64,000 nucleotides of DNA from Catenulispora sp. EB89 (GTDB taxonomy: Bacteria > Actinomycetota > Actinomycetes > Streptomycetales > Catenulisporaceae): contig NZ_JBGCCU010000022.1 of NCBI RefSeq assembly GCF_041261445.1, positions 1 through 64,000 on the forward strand, given 5' to 3'. A program made the translations under genes and the position numbers. Under the pieces are notes generated by a model. The model had not been told where the DNA came from, made no database searches, and was given only the letters and a program-made list of their open reading frames with translations. Positions 16,473 through 25,474 of the stretch are shown piece after piece (position 1 is the stretch's first letter; each line of letters opens with the position of its first letter).

Positions 16473-17474
16473 TCAGTAGCCTGACGGCGTGCCGTAGTAC
16501 GTGGGCTTGCGCGGCGTGTAGTGCTCTTCGAGCGCCGCGACCTCATCGTCGGTGAGCCGCAGATCCAAAGCGGCGGCGGCGTCGGTGAAGTGGTGCGGCT
16601 TGGTCGCCCCGACGATCGGCGCGGCCACGACCGGATTGCGCAGCACCCAGGCCAGCGCGACCTGGGCCATCGGGACGTCGCGCGCCTCGGCGATCTTCTG
16701 GACCGCGTCGATGGTGCCCTGGTCGCTGTCCAGGAACAGGGGCGTGCCGATCGAGTCGGTCTTGGGGCTGCTCTGGCCGCGGGTCGTGGACGTCTCGCCC
16801 CAGGGCCGGGTCACCAGGCCGCCGGCCAGCGGCGACCACGGGATCGAGCCGACGCCCTGGTCGGCGAGCAGCGGGAACATCTCGCGCTCCTCCTCGCGCA
16901 TGATCAGGCTGTACTGGTCCTGCATGGAGATGAACCTGGTCCAGCCGTGCAGCTCGGCGGTGTACTGCATCTTCGAGAACTGCCACGCCCACATGCTGGA
17001 GGCGCCGAGGTAGCGGGCCTTGCCGGCCTTGACGACGTCGTGCAGGGCCTCCATGGTCTCCTCGACCGGCACGTCCGGGTCGAAGCGGTGGATCTGGTAG
17101 AGGTCGATGTAGTCGGTGTCCAGACGCTTGAGCGAGGCGTCGACCTGCTCGAACACCGCGCGCCGGGACAGGCCGCGGCCGCCGGGGCCCTCGCCCATCG
17201 GGGCGAAGAGCTTGGTGGCCAGGACGACGTCCTCGCGCTTGGTGTAGCGGCGGATCGCCTGGCCGGTGATCTCCTCGCTGGAGCCGCGGCCGTAGACGTT
17301 GGCGGTGTCCCAGAAGGTGATGCCCAGCTCCACGGCCTGCCGGAAGATCGGGTCGGCCTGGTCCGCGTCGAGCATCCAGGGGCCCCGGCGGTCTTCGCCG
17401 GCGGCGAAGCTCATGCAGCCCAGGGCGATGCGGCTGACTTGGAGGCCGGAGGTTCCCAGGCGGGTGTAGTCCAT
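16473..17474 (-). CDS. Aldo/keto reductase
   Basis: A 333-residue NADP-dependent aldo/keto reductase of the potassium-channel-beta/YajO-like branch. The TIM barrel opens with MDYTRLGTSGLQVSRIALG; catalytic residues are Asp in WDTANVYG, the Lys in LATKLF and the His in IDLYQIHRFD. The ATG follows AAAGGAA. It lies 52 bases after a second aldo/keto reductase gene on the same strand, so the two probably form one transcript. Substrate unknown. Confidence 0.9.
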   Translation of the reverse strand: MDYTRLGTSGLQVSRIALGCMSFAAGEDRRGPWMLDADQADPIFRQAVELGITFWDTANVYGRGSSEEITGQAIRRYTKREDVVLATKLFAPMGEGPGGRGLSRRAVFEQVDASLKRLDTDYIDLYQIHRFDPDVPVEETMEALHDVVKAGKARYLGASSMWAWQFSKMQYTAELHGWTRFISMQDQYSLIMREEEREMFPLLADQGVGSIPWSPLAGGLVTRPWGETSTTRGQSSPKTDSIGTPLFLDSDQGTIDAVQKIAEARDVPMAQVALAWVLRNPVVAAPIVGATKPHHFTDAAAALDLRLTDDEVAALEEHYTPRKPTYYGTPSGY

Positions 17475-17526
17475 GGGGTTCCTTTGCTGTCGCGGGGGTG
17501 TGGTCTGTGCTGATTCGCCGGGCGGC

Positions 17527-18678
<1,152 letters not shown>

Positions 18679-18683
18679 CTAAA

Positions 18684-20948
18684 GTGCTGTGGATGATCAG
18701 GCTTGGCAAGATCCGTCGGCGGGACAGGACGGTGGACGGCGCGGAGGCGGCGACGCCGGCCGGTCGTGTGCCGAACCTCGACAAGCAACACACCGTCCCC
18801 TACACGGACGCCCGCGCGTTCCTCGCCGGGCTGTCCGATCGTGAGATGGGCGCGGGGATCCGGGCTGCGAAGCTGCCCCTCGCGGTCGCTGTCACCGATC
18901 ATGTGCTCGCCGCCGCAGCTTCTCCTGCCTCTCCTGCCACTACTGCTTCTTCCGCTTCTTCCGAGGCCGAGGCCGAGGCCGAAGCCGCTGTCGCGCTCGC
19001 GGAGGCGGCGACGGCGGGTCGGACCGTCGTCGGGTCCGACACGATCATCAGGGCTCTGCTCCGCCTCGCGAATCCCGAGGTCGACAGGACTCTGTTCCTC
19101 GCCTCGGCGTCGCGGGTCGTCTGGCCGGCGCGGTACGCGATCGTGGCGGACCGGCGAGGACGGGATGGGCGGCCGGTCATCGACACGCTTCTGTTCACAC
19201 TGCTCGTGACCGCGCTCGATGCGCTGGTGGACGCGGAGCCGAAGGGCGGCGTTCCGCTCGGCGAGCTGGTGGATGCCGCGGCCGTCGCCGAGGATGTGCG
19301 GCTGGCGCGTGCCGCCCTGGACGCGGCGGTGCGGCTGGGCCGTCCGTGGGCCGCGCAGTACGCCTTGGCGACTGTGCTCGAGAACGGATTGCGGGGCGAG
19401 GTGTGGCCCGGCGTGCGCGCGGCCGTCGAGCAGCACGCCAGAGGTAAGGCGAGCTCCGCGCAGATGAATTGGCAGCAGGTCTTCCGGATGGGTGAAGGTG
19501 CCGACCCGGTCCGGCGCGGTGGACTGACACCCATGCGCTACGGCACGAGGGACTTCTTCCAGGCGTTGCGTGAGGAGGACAGGACCCGATTCCAGCGCCT
19601 GACGCCGGATTGGGACGCTGTGCTCCGTCGAGTACAGGACCTTCCGGACTCGACCCGCGACATCCGGGGCTACCACGGCGACTCCGGTGTGGATGCGGCT
19701 GCCATGCGCGAAGACATGCCCGCCGAAGTGCGCGCCGTCCTCGAGGACTGCTACCCCCGCGCGCTGTGGCTGCGGCCGCGGCCCGACATCAAGGCCCTGC
19801 GTCGGGCGCTGGCCGCCGTGGACCGGCTGCCGGCGATCGACCGCCACGCGGCGCTCGCCGAGCTCGTGCGGCGCGGCCTGGTGACCGGGGCGCTGACCGC
19901 GGCCGAGGTGGTCGCGACGGTGCGGCCGGCCGCCGAGACGCTGGCGCTGCTGGTACCGGGCGACACGGCTGCGCACCACTGCTTCGACGGGGGACGGTAC
20001 GCGATTCCGGAGCGCGGGCTGGCGTGGGTGGCGGACCGGATACGCGCGGAGGCGACGGCGGTGCTGTCGGTGCTGGGGGAGGAGCCGGCGGCGTGGGGCG
20101 CGCTGTGGGGCCGGGTTGTGAGCTGGGGTGGGACGCTGCCGGAGTTGGTGGCTTCGGCGGCTTCGGCGACGGCGGTGACCGGCGGCGGGTCGTCGGCACC
20201 TGACCGCCAGCCCCAGGCAGCGGCACCGCCTTCGGCGACCCGCCACGCACGCACCGTCGACCCGATCGTGGCCCTGGTGTCCCTGGCACCGCCGGCCGCG
20301 CTCGCGGACATCCTGCGGGCGGTGCCCGACGAGCCGTACATCGCCGGCGCCGTGGCTCAGATGCTCGATCGCAGTCCTCTGGCGCCGATCCTGATCAGGT
20401 TCGCGTTCGGCCCGCAGGGCACGTCGGACATGCGACGCAGCCTGGCGCACAACACCGCGACCGACGAGAGCACGCTGTGGCGCCTCTTGCTCCGCGATCC
20501 TGTCGAGACGAGGGTCCTCGCCGAGGTCTTCATCCGCCGGGGCGCCACCGATGACCTGCGGCTGGCAGCGCTCCTGCGCTCGCACGCCGCCGGTGGCCTG
20601 CACCCGGTACTGGCCGCCCACCTGCGAAAGACCGCCCCCGGCGCCGACACCGTCGCGCCGGCCCTCGTCACCGGCGACCCGGAGCAGATCCACGCGGCCC
20701 TGGCCCCCGTCATCAAAACCGTCGACCCAGGCCACCGCGCCCTCGCCTACGCGGCGCTCGCCGCGGCCGCCGGCCCGGAAGCCGTGTGGGCGCTGGAGCT
20801 GGCGCGGGTCGGGACGCTGGCGAAGGCCGAGCCGGCGGTGCAGGCGTCGGTCGCGGCCGGTGACGGTGCTCCGTTGGTCGCGGTGGTCGAGGATGTGCGG
20901 GCTCTGATGGCGGCCAAGCGGCGCGCACTCGTCTCGGGATCGGGCTGA
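18684..20948 (+). CDS. Large protein of unknown function
   Basis: I do not recognise this 754-residue protein. It has no signal peptide or membrane span. It is Ala/Leu/Arg-rich and predicted helical, with repeated short helix pairs in the second half (for example the stretch from RTVDPIVALVSLAPPAAL onward) reminiscent of HEAT-like arrays. Low-complexity patches of Ala/Ser/Glu fall near residues 72-100 and a Gly/Ser/Pro-rich linker near 495-520. I chose GTG at 18684 because GGGAGG lies eleven bases upstream; ATG at 18693 is possible. The last 124 bp are duplicated directly after the stop, evidence of recent rearrangement. It may be a cytoplasmic scaffold, but that is a guess. Confidence 0.7.
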   Translation: MLWMIRLGKIRRRDRTVDGAEAATPAGRVPNLDKQHTVPYTDARAFLAGLSDREMGAGIRAAKLPLAVAVTDHVLAAAASPASPATTASSASSEAEAEAEAAVALAEAATAGRTVVGSDTIIRALLRLANPEVDRTLFLASASRVVWPARYAIVADRRGRDGRPVIDTLLFTLLVTALDALVDAEPKGGVPLGELVDAAAVAEDVRLARAALDAAVRLGRPWAAQYALATVLENGLRGEVWPGVRAAVEQHARGKASSAQMNWQQVFRMGEGADPVRRGGLTPMRYGTRDFFQALREEDRTRFQRLTPDWDAVLRRVQDLPDSTRDIRGYHGDSGVDAAAMREDMPAEVRAVLEDCYPRALWLRPRPDIKALRRALAAVDRLPAIDRHAALAELVRRGLVTGALTAAEVVATVRPAAETLALLVPGDTAAHHCFDGGRYAIPERGLAWVADRIRAEATAVLSVLGEEPAAWGALWGRVVSWGGTLPELVASAASATAVTGGGSSAPDRQPQAAAPPSATRHARTVDPIVALVSLAPPAALADILRAVPDEPYIAGAVAQMLDRSPLAPILIRFAFGPQGTSDMRRSLAHNTATDESTLWRLLLRDPVETRVLAEVFIRRGATDDLRLAALLRSHAAGGLHPVLAAHLRKTAPGADTVAPALVTGDPEQIHAALAPVIKTVDPGHRALAYAALAAAAGPEAVWALELARVGTLAKAEPAVQASVAAGDGAPLVAVVEDVRALMAAKRRALVSGSG

Positions 20949-21084
20949 GGCCGAGCCGGCGGTGCAGGCGTCGGTTCCGGCCGGCGATGGTGCTCCGTTG
21001 ATCGCGGTGGTCGAGGATGCGCGGGCTCTGATGGCGGCCAAGCGGCGCGAACTTGTCTCGGGATCGGGCTCGGGATCGGGCTGA
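20824..21084 (+). repeat. Tandem duplication of the 3' end of the preceding gene
   Basis: The segment 20824-20947, the end of the large unknown gene, is repeated from 20948 to 21084 at an offset of 124 bp. Several substitutions have accumulated and the second copy has a further 12-bp internal duplication (cgggatcgggct) before its TGA at 21082-21084. The second copy is out of frame and untranslated, so it is a gene-fragment relic. Confidence 0.9.
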
Positions 21085-21210
21085 TTGTCGCAACAGGCAA
21101 GTGGCGAAACTCGCGCGGCTTCGCCATCGGCGCCCCGGTATCCTCGTGTGGTCATGCGAACGTTCAAATGGCGCCGACTCGGCGCTCGGCGAAGGTCCCA
21201 GGGGGTACAC

Positions 21211-22152
21211 GTGCGACTGGCACGGATGGTGCGAAGCGCGGCGGTCCTGGCGGTCGCCGCACCGCTCGCGGCGTGCGGGGGTTCGGGGTCGCCGGTGGCG
21301 CAGGAGCCTGCGACCGGAACATCCGGCGCCGCGGATTCGGCGACGAGCTCTCTGCCCGCCTTCCTCACATCCACGGCACCGGTGAGCACAACGGACAGCG
21401 CGTCGTCGTCAGGCGGCCAGGCGGTCGTGGTGCTCGCACCTGCGCAGCCGGTCTCCGACGCCGTCCTGAACCAGATCGTCGCCTTGCTGCGGGTGCGCAC
21501 GGCCCGGATGGCCGGCGGCTCCGACACCATCACCAGCGCGAACGGCCAGATCACGGTGACCGGCACCGCCGACCAGGCCGCGCAGCTGAAGGCACTGGCG
21601 GGCCAGGGCACGCTCCTGTTCCGGCCGGTGCTCGGCGTCAAGACACCGCTGCCGACCCCGTCCGGCGCGGCCGAGAAGAAGGCCGAAGACGCCTTCGGCG
21701 CCCTGGACTGCACCTGGAGCGACCCGACCAAACCGCTCGCCGCCCCCGCCGACTACCTCGCGGCGTGCGCGCAGAGCTCGGGCGCCGGGGTCGGAATCCA
21801 GAAGTACCTGATGGGCCCGGCGGCCCTGTCCGGCAAGGACGTCAGCAAGGTCCAGACAAGCCAGTCCAACGGCGCATGGGAGGTCGACATCACCCTCGAC
21901 GACGCCGGAGCCTCGGCGATGGCCGCCCTGACCGCCACGGCGGCGTCCGGGCAGGACTCCGACGGCACCAACCGCTTCGCCGTCGTCCTGGACGACGTCG
22001 TCTACGAGGCGCCAACCGTCACCTCGACGATCAGCGACGGCCAACTCCAACTCTCCGTGACCAACCAGACCTTCGCGAACCAGGACGCCGCGGTGTGGAG
22101 CGTCGGCGCGATGCCTCTGCGGCTGGTGTCGAGCAGCGTCAGCGGAGGGTGA
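21211..22152 (+). CDS. Lipoprotein with SecD/SecDF P1-head-like domain
   Basis: The 313-residue protein starts with GTG at 21211 after AGGGGGTA. Its signal peptide ends in the lipobox LAACG, so it is membrane-anchored outside the cell. After a Ser/Thr-rich linker comes a domain resembling the periplasmic P1 head of SecD, with LLFRPVLGV and a VVLDDVVYEAPTVTSTISDG segment matching the VLDG.V.SAP.I pattern of SecD. It lacks the six membrane helices of SecD, so it is not the translocase itself. It may be a soluble-head derivative aiding secretion or folding; that role is inference. Confidence 0.75.
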   Translation: MRLARMVRSAAVLAVAAPLAACGGSGSPVAQEPATGTSGAADSATSSLPAFLTSTAPVSTTDSASSSGGQAVVVLAPAQPVSDAVLNQIVALLRVRTARMAGGSDTITSANGQITVTGTADQAAQLKALAGQGTLLFRPVLGVKTPLPTPSGAAEKKAEDAFGALDCTWSDPTKPLAAPADYLAACAQSSGAGVGIQKYLMGPAALSGKDVSKVQTSQSNGAWEVDITLDDAGASAMAALTATAASGQDSDGTNRFAVVLDDVVYEAPTVTSTISDGQLQLSVTNQTFANQDAAVWSVGAMPLRLVSSSVSGG

Positions 22153-22329
22153 GGCGCGAAGGGCCGCCCGATCTCAACGCCGCGGTCGGTACGGACCGTT
22201 GACCTACCAGGCCGATCCGCTCGTAAAGGCTCAACGGCAAGCCGCATTTTCTCTGGAGTGCCATTGAGTCTGGCTAGGCTCGTCGGTGGCTAAGCGCGAG
22301 AACAAACCTGACGGCGCTTCGCAACGACC

Positions 22330-22896
22330 ATGAAGAGGCTTTCCTTGAAGAAGACAAACCGGCTGGTGGCCGCCCTCGCGGCAGTGCTGTTCGCCCTCGG
22401 CATCGGGATTTTGACGACATCCCAGGCCTCCGCAACGATCAAGTCCAGCTCTCACCAGGCCGCGTTCGACGGTAACCCTTACGGGTATGAGATCAGGAAC
22501 GCCTGGAACGAGTGCCTCGGAATCCTCAACGAGAGCAAGGCCAATGGCGCGGCGGCGGTCCAGTGGCCATGCGACGGCCAACCCGACCAAGCCTGGCAGA
22601 TGTACTGCCAACCAAACAGTGGTGGTTGCGAGTACGTCAACCAGAACTCCAACAAGTGCCTTGGGGTCCTCAACGAGAGCACCGCGAACGGCGCGGCCAT
22701 CATCCAGTGGGACTGTTGGAACGGCCCCGACCAGAATTGGCGATGGATTCACTTTCCGAATGGCGGCAATATTCAAAACTACAACACCAACTTCCAAAAG
22801 TGCCTCGGAATAGAAGGCGACAATCCTGCCGAAGGCACGCCGGCGATCCAGTGGGACTGCAACGGCAACAATGACCAGCAGTGGCACCAGACTTAG
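22330..22896 (+). CDS. Secreted ricin-B-type lectin
   Basis: A 188-residue protein with a signal peptide (cleavage near SQASA) and one beta-trefoil of the ricin B lectin type. Three repeats end in QAW, QNW and QQW, each preceded by CLGI or CLGV and an xxIQWDC-like strand. It would bind sugars outside the cell. No ribosome binding site precedes the ATG at 22330; a TTG at 22345 has AAGAGG eight bases before it and gives an equally good signal peptide of 183 residues in total. Base composition is unusual: in the line 22741-22800 only 25 of 60 bases are G or C, which points to acquisition from elsewhere. Confidence 0.82.
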   Translation: MKRLSLKKTNRLVAALAAVLFALGIGILTTSQASATIKSSSHQAAFDGNPYGYEIRNAWNECLGILNESKANGAAAVQWPCDGQPDQAWQMYCQPNSGGCEYVNQNSNKCLGVLNESTANGAAIIQWDCWNGPDQNWRWIHFPNGGNIQNYNTNFQKCLGIEGDNPAEGTPAIQWDCNGNNDQQWHQT

Positions 22897-22972
22897 AGCC
22901 CGTCGTCTTTCCGGACGGTCGGTGTGACTGATTACGGTTTTTGAGTGATCGGCTGTATCCAGTGCATAGAAG

Positions 22973-23027
22973 CAGGGCCTCCCGCGCAGCTCCTGGTTGT
23001 CGAGACCGGAGTGCGAAGGAGGCCCTG
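22973..23027. terminator. Long imperfect hairpin between convergent genes
   Basis: Outer arms cagggcctcc (22973-22982) and ggaggccctg (23018-23027) pair perfectly, and the interior refolds with ctcc-t-ggt against accggag around the loop tgtcgag. It lies between the lectin and the oppositely oriented SDR gene and can terminate both. It could also be the end of a decayed mobile element. Confidence 0.55.
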
Positions 23028-23049
23028 TGTCGAGCTGACGAACGAAGAA

Positions 23050-23889
23050 CTAGGACATCATCCCGATCCACTGCCCGCCGGTGACGTTCAGCACCTGCCC
23101 CGAAACGTAGTTCGACCACGGCGAGCACAGGTAGAACACCCCGCCGGCGGCCTCCTCCGGCGTTCCCGGCCGGCCCAGCGGGATCAGGAAGCTGGTGGCG
23201 CCGACCATCGCCTCGGGAATCCCCAGCTGGACCGTCTCGCCGCCGATCTCCATGGTGTTGTCGTCGGTCTTGGCGGCGGTGAGGCGGGTCTCGATGTGGC
23301 CGAAGGCCACCGCGTTCACGTTGACCTTGAACTGGCCCCATTCCTTGGCCAGGGTCTTGGTCAGGCCCACTACGGCCGACTTCGCCGCCGAGTAGTTCGC
23401 CTGGCCGGCGTTGCCCATGGTGCCGCTGACCGAGGAGACGTTCACGATCTTGCGGAAGACCTCGATGCCCTGCTCGCGTTCCTTTTTCGCCGGGTCGCGG
23501 AAGTAGGGGGCGGCTGCTCGGATCGTGCGGAAGGGGACGACGGTGTGGATGTCCAGCATGCGCTGGAACCAGTCGTCGCTCATGGTGTGGATCGGCTTGT
23601 CGAGGGTGTAGCCCGCGTTGTTGACCAGGATGTCGATCTTGCCGAAGGTGTCCGCGGCCTTCGCCACCAGGGCTTCCGGGACGCCTTCGGCGGTCAGGTC
23701 GCCGGCGAACACCGCGGTGTCGGTGCCGTGGGCCTTGGCGATCTCGGCCGCGGTCTCGGCGGCGATGTCGCCGTCGAGGTCGTTGATCAGGACGCTGGCG
23801 CCCTGGGCGGCCAGCAGGTCGGCGGTGGCGCGGCCGATGCCGCGCGCCGATCCGGTGACGATCGCGACCTTGCCGTCCAGGACTCCCAT
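23050..23889 (-). CDS. Short-chain dehydrogenase/reductase
   Basis: A 279-residue classical SDR. The cofactor motif TGSARGIG is at about residue 12, NNAG near 89, the catalytic Ser in NVSSVSG, and the YSAAKS catalytic Tyr and Lys near residue 170. It resembles 3-oxoacyl-ACP reductase or the dehydrogenase part of peroxisomal multifunctional enzyme 2. Beside a MaoC hydratase and an SCP2-like protein this fits a fatty-acyl or steroid beta-oxidation step. The ATG has GGAG seven bases upstream and lies 56 bases after the MaoC gene in the same direction. Confidence 0.9.
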   Translation of the reverse strand: MGVLDGKVAIVTGSARGIGRATADLLAAQGASVLINDLDGDIAAETAAEIAKAHGTDTAVFAGDLTAEGVPEALVAKAADTFGKIDILVNNAGYTLDKPIHTMSDDWFQRMLDIHTVVPFRTIRAAAPYFRDPAKKEREQGIEVFRKIVNVSSVSGTMGNAGQANYSAAKSAVVGLTKTLAKEWGQFKVNVNAVAFGHIETRLTAAKTDDNTMEIGGETVQLGIPEAMVGATSFLIPLGRPGTPEEAAGGVFYLCSPWSNYVSGQVLNVTGGQWIGMMS

Positions 23890-23945
23890 GTACTGCTCCT
23901 TGGTAGATGACGTGATGGTTGTGTGCTGAGAAAGCTCGGTGCCGG

Positions 23946-24800
23946 TCAGGGCTTGCGGAAGAGCGCCAGGCCGTCCTTGATCACGACCTGGTCGGCGTCG
24001 GAGGACGTCTCGAAGGCAAAGCCCTGCGACCCGCCCCGCGATCCCGCCGTCGCCCACACCCGGGTGCTGATGTCCTGCCCGGGCAGCACCGGCCTGGCGA
24101 AGCGTACGGCCAGCCGCTCCAGGTTGCGAGGGTCGGCCTCGGCGACGCCGATTACGGCATGCGAGGCGAACGCCATCGTGCACAGCCCGTGGTTGATGAT
24201 GCCGGGCAGGCCGACCGCCCGGGCGAAGTCCGGGTCCAGGTGGATCGGGTTGTGGTCGCCGGACGGCTCGGCGTAGCGGACCGTCTGGTCCTCGTCCACG
24301 TGCTGCTTCGCCTCGCCGACCGGGGCTTCGGCGCGCAGCGCCTCGTCCAGGGCGTGCGGCGGGGCCTGCTCGCCGGCGCTCTGCTCGTCCTGGGCGCCGC
24401 GGAAGAACGTGGACATCCACTGCTCGTTGACCAGGTCGCCGTCGGCGGTGCGGGTCTCGGACTTCACCGCGACCACCACGCCGGCCGAGGTCTGGCGCAC
24501 GCCCAGCGGTGCCGAGCGCGTCACCAGCTCCAGGCCCGGGGTGATCGGGCGGTAGTAGAAGAAGTCCTGCTCGCCGTGGACCAGCATCATCAGCAGTTCC
24601 GGCGGGGCCACCGCCAGTACCGCCTCGGCGCTGGAGTCGAAGGCCGGGACCACCGCGAAGACCGGCGGGGCCAGGTCGCCCGCGCGGTGTTCGGCGATCG
24701 GGTCGTTGGTCGCCGCGGCGTAGGCGGCGATCCGTTCCCGCTCGACCGTGAAGTGCTTCTGCTCGGTCCAGACGCCGAGCGCCTCCAGGTTGAAGCTCAT
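23946..24800 (-). CDS. MaoC-family enoyl-CoA hydratase
   Basis: A 284-residue double-hotdog hydratase. The N-terminal half is a degenerate hotdog; the C-terminal half carries the hydratase-2 motif YAEPSGDHNPIHLDPDFARAVGLPG with catalytic Asp and His, followed by INHGLCTM. It hydrates trans-2-enoyl-CoA to the (R)-3-hydroxyacyl-CoA, which the neighbouring SDR could oxidise. The ATG follows AAGGGGG. It is divergent from the SCP2-like gene across 99 bp, and the three together mirror the domains of eukaryotic multifunctional enzyme 2. Confidence 0.9.
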   Translation of the reverse strand: MSFNLEALGVWTEQKHFTVERERIAAYAAATNDPIAEHRAGDLAPPVFAVVPAFDSSAEAVLAVAPPELLMMLVHGEQDFFYYRPITPGLELVTRSAPLGVRQTSAGVVVAVKSETRTADGDLVNEQWMSTFFRGAQDEQSAGEQAPPHALDEALRAEAPVGEAKQHVDEDQTVRYAEPSGDHNPIHLDPDFARAVGLPGIINHGLCTMAFASHAVIGVAEADPRNLERLAVRFARPVLPGQDISTRVWATAGSRGGSQGFAFETSSDADQVVIKDGLALFRKP

Positions 24801-24899
24801 TGCCGTTGCCCCCTTGCGGTCGCCGCGTTGCCGGAGAACACTGTGACGCAACTGAACGTACCGTAGAATGATGTAACGATCCAGAGGGGAACCTTCACC

Positions 24900-25373
24900 A
24901 TGACCGACACCTCCGGGACCGCCGGCCTGCCCGTCGAGTTCGCCGGCGCCGACCCGAACCAGCTGGCCGGCATGGTCGGCCAGCTCTCCGACGCCGAGCT
25001 GCGCGAGGTGCTGGCCGACCCCGCCCTGCGCGGCCAGGTGCTCGACGAGATCTTCCGCCGGATGGGCGACCACTTCCGCGCCGACAAGGCCAAGGGCCAG
25101 ACCGTCGCGGTGCACTTCGTCATCACCGGCGGCCCGGACGGCGCCAAGGACACCTACCAGGCCTCCATCAAGGACGGCGTCTGCACCACGTCCAAGGAGC
25201 TCACCGAGCACCCGCGGGCCACCATCACCGCCGACGGCGTGCCGTTCCTGCGCCTGGTCACCGGTGGTGCCGGCGGCGTCGAGCTGTTCCTGAAGGGCAA
25301 GCTGAAGGTCGGCGGCGACATGATGTTCGCCGCGTCCGTGGCGGGGTGGTTCGCGATTCCGGGCGGCAAGTAG
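24900..25373 (+). CDS. SCP2 sterol-carrier-like protein
   Basis: A 157-residue protein with an SCP2-type lipid-binding fold covering about residues 45-157; VHFVITGGPDGAKDTYQASIKDGVC and the terminal GGDMMFAASVAGWF segment are typical. Such proteins bind fatty acyl-CoA or sterols. ATG at 24900 follows GAGGGGA. TAGAAT at 24864-24869 is a good -10 element. Shared divergent control with the MaoC/SDR pair is likely. Confidence 0.85.
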   Translation: MTDTSGTAGLPVEFAGADPNQLAGMVGQLSDAELREVLADPALRGQVLDEIFRRMGDHFRADKAKGQTVAVHFVITGGPDGAKDTYQASIKDGVCTTSKELTEHPRATITADGVPFLRLVTGGAGGVELFLKGKLKVGGDMMFAASVAGWFAIPGGK

Positions 25374-25391
25374 TCGATCATTGATAAGCGC

Positions 25392-25444
25392 GACGGCGCG
25401 CGGAGGGCCTCGGGGGGCCGTCCGCGCGCCGTCCGCGCGCCGTC
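25392..25444. terminator. Terminator with duplicated right arm
   Basis: gacggcgcgcgga (25392-25404) pairs with tccgcgcgccgtc at 25421-25433, and the same right arm occurs again at 25432-25444, so two 13-bp stems are possible. It separates the SCP2 gene from the convergent FAD oxidase. Confidence 0.82.
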
Positions 25445-25474
25445 GAGCAGACAGAGACGGCGCGCGTCAGCCGG

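Noticed and set aside
24801-24899. Defined operator between MaoC and SCP2 genes
   Set aside because: A -10 element is visible, but no palindrome of useful length.
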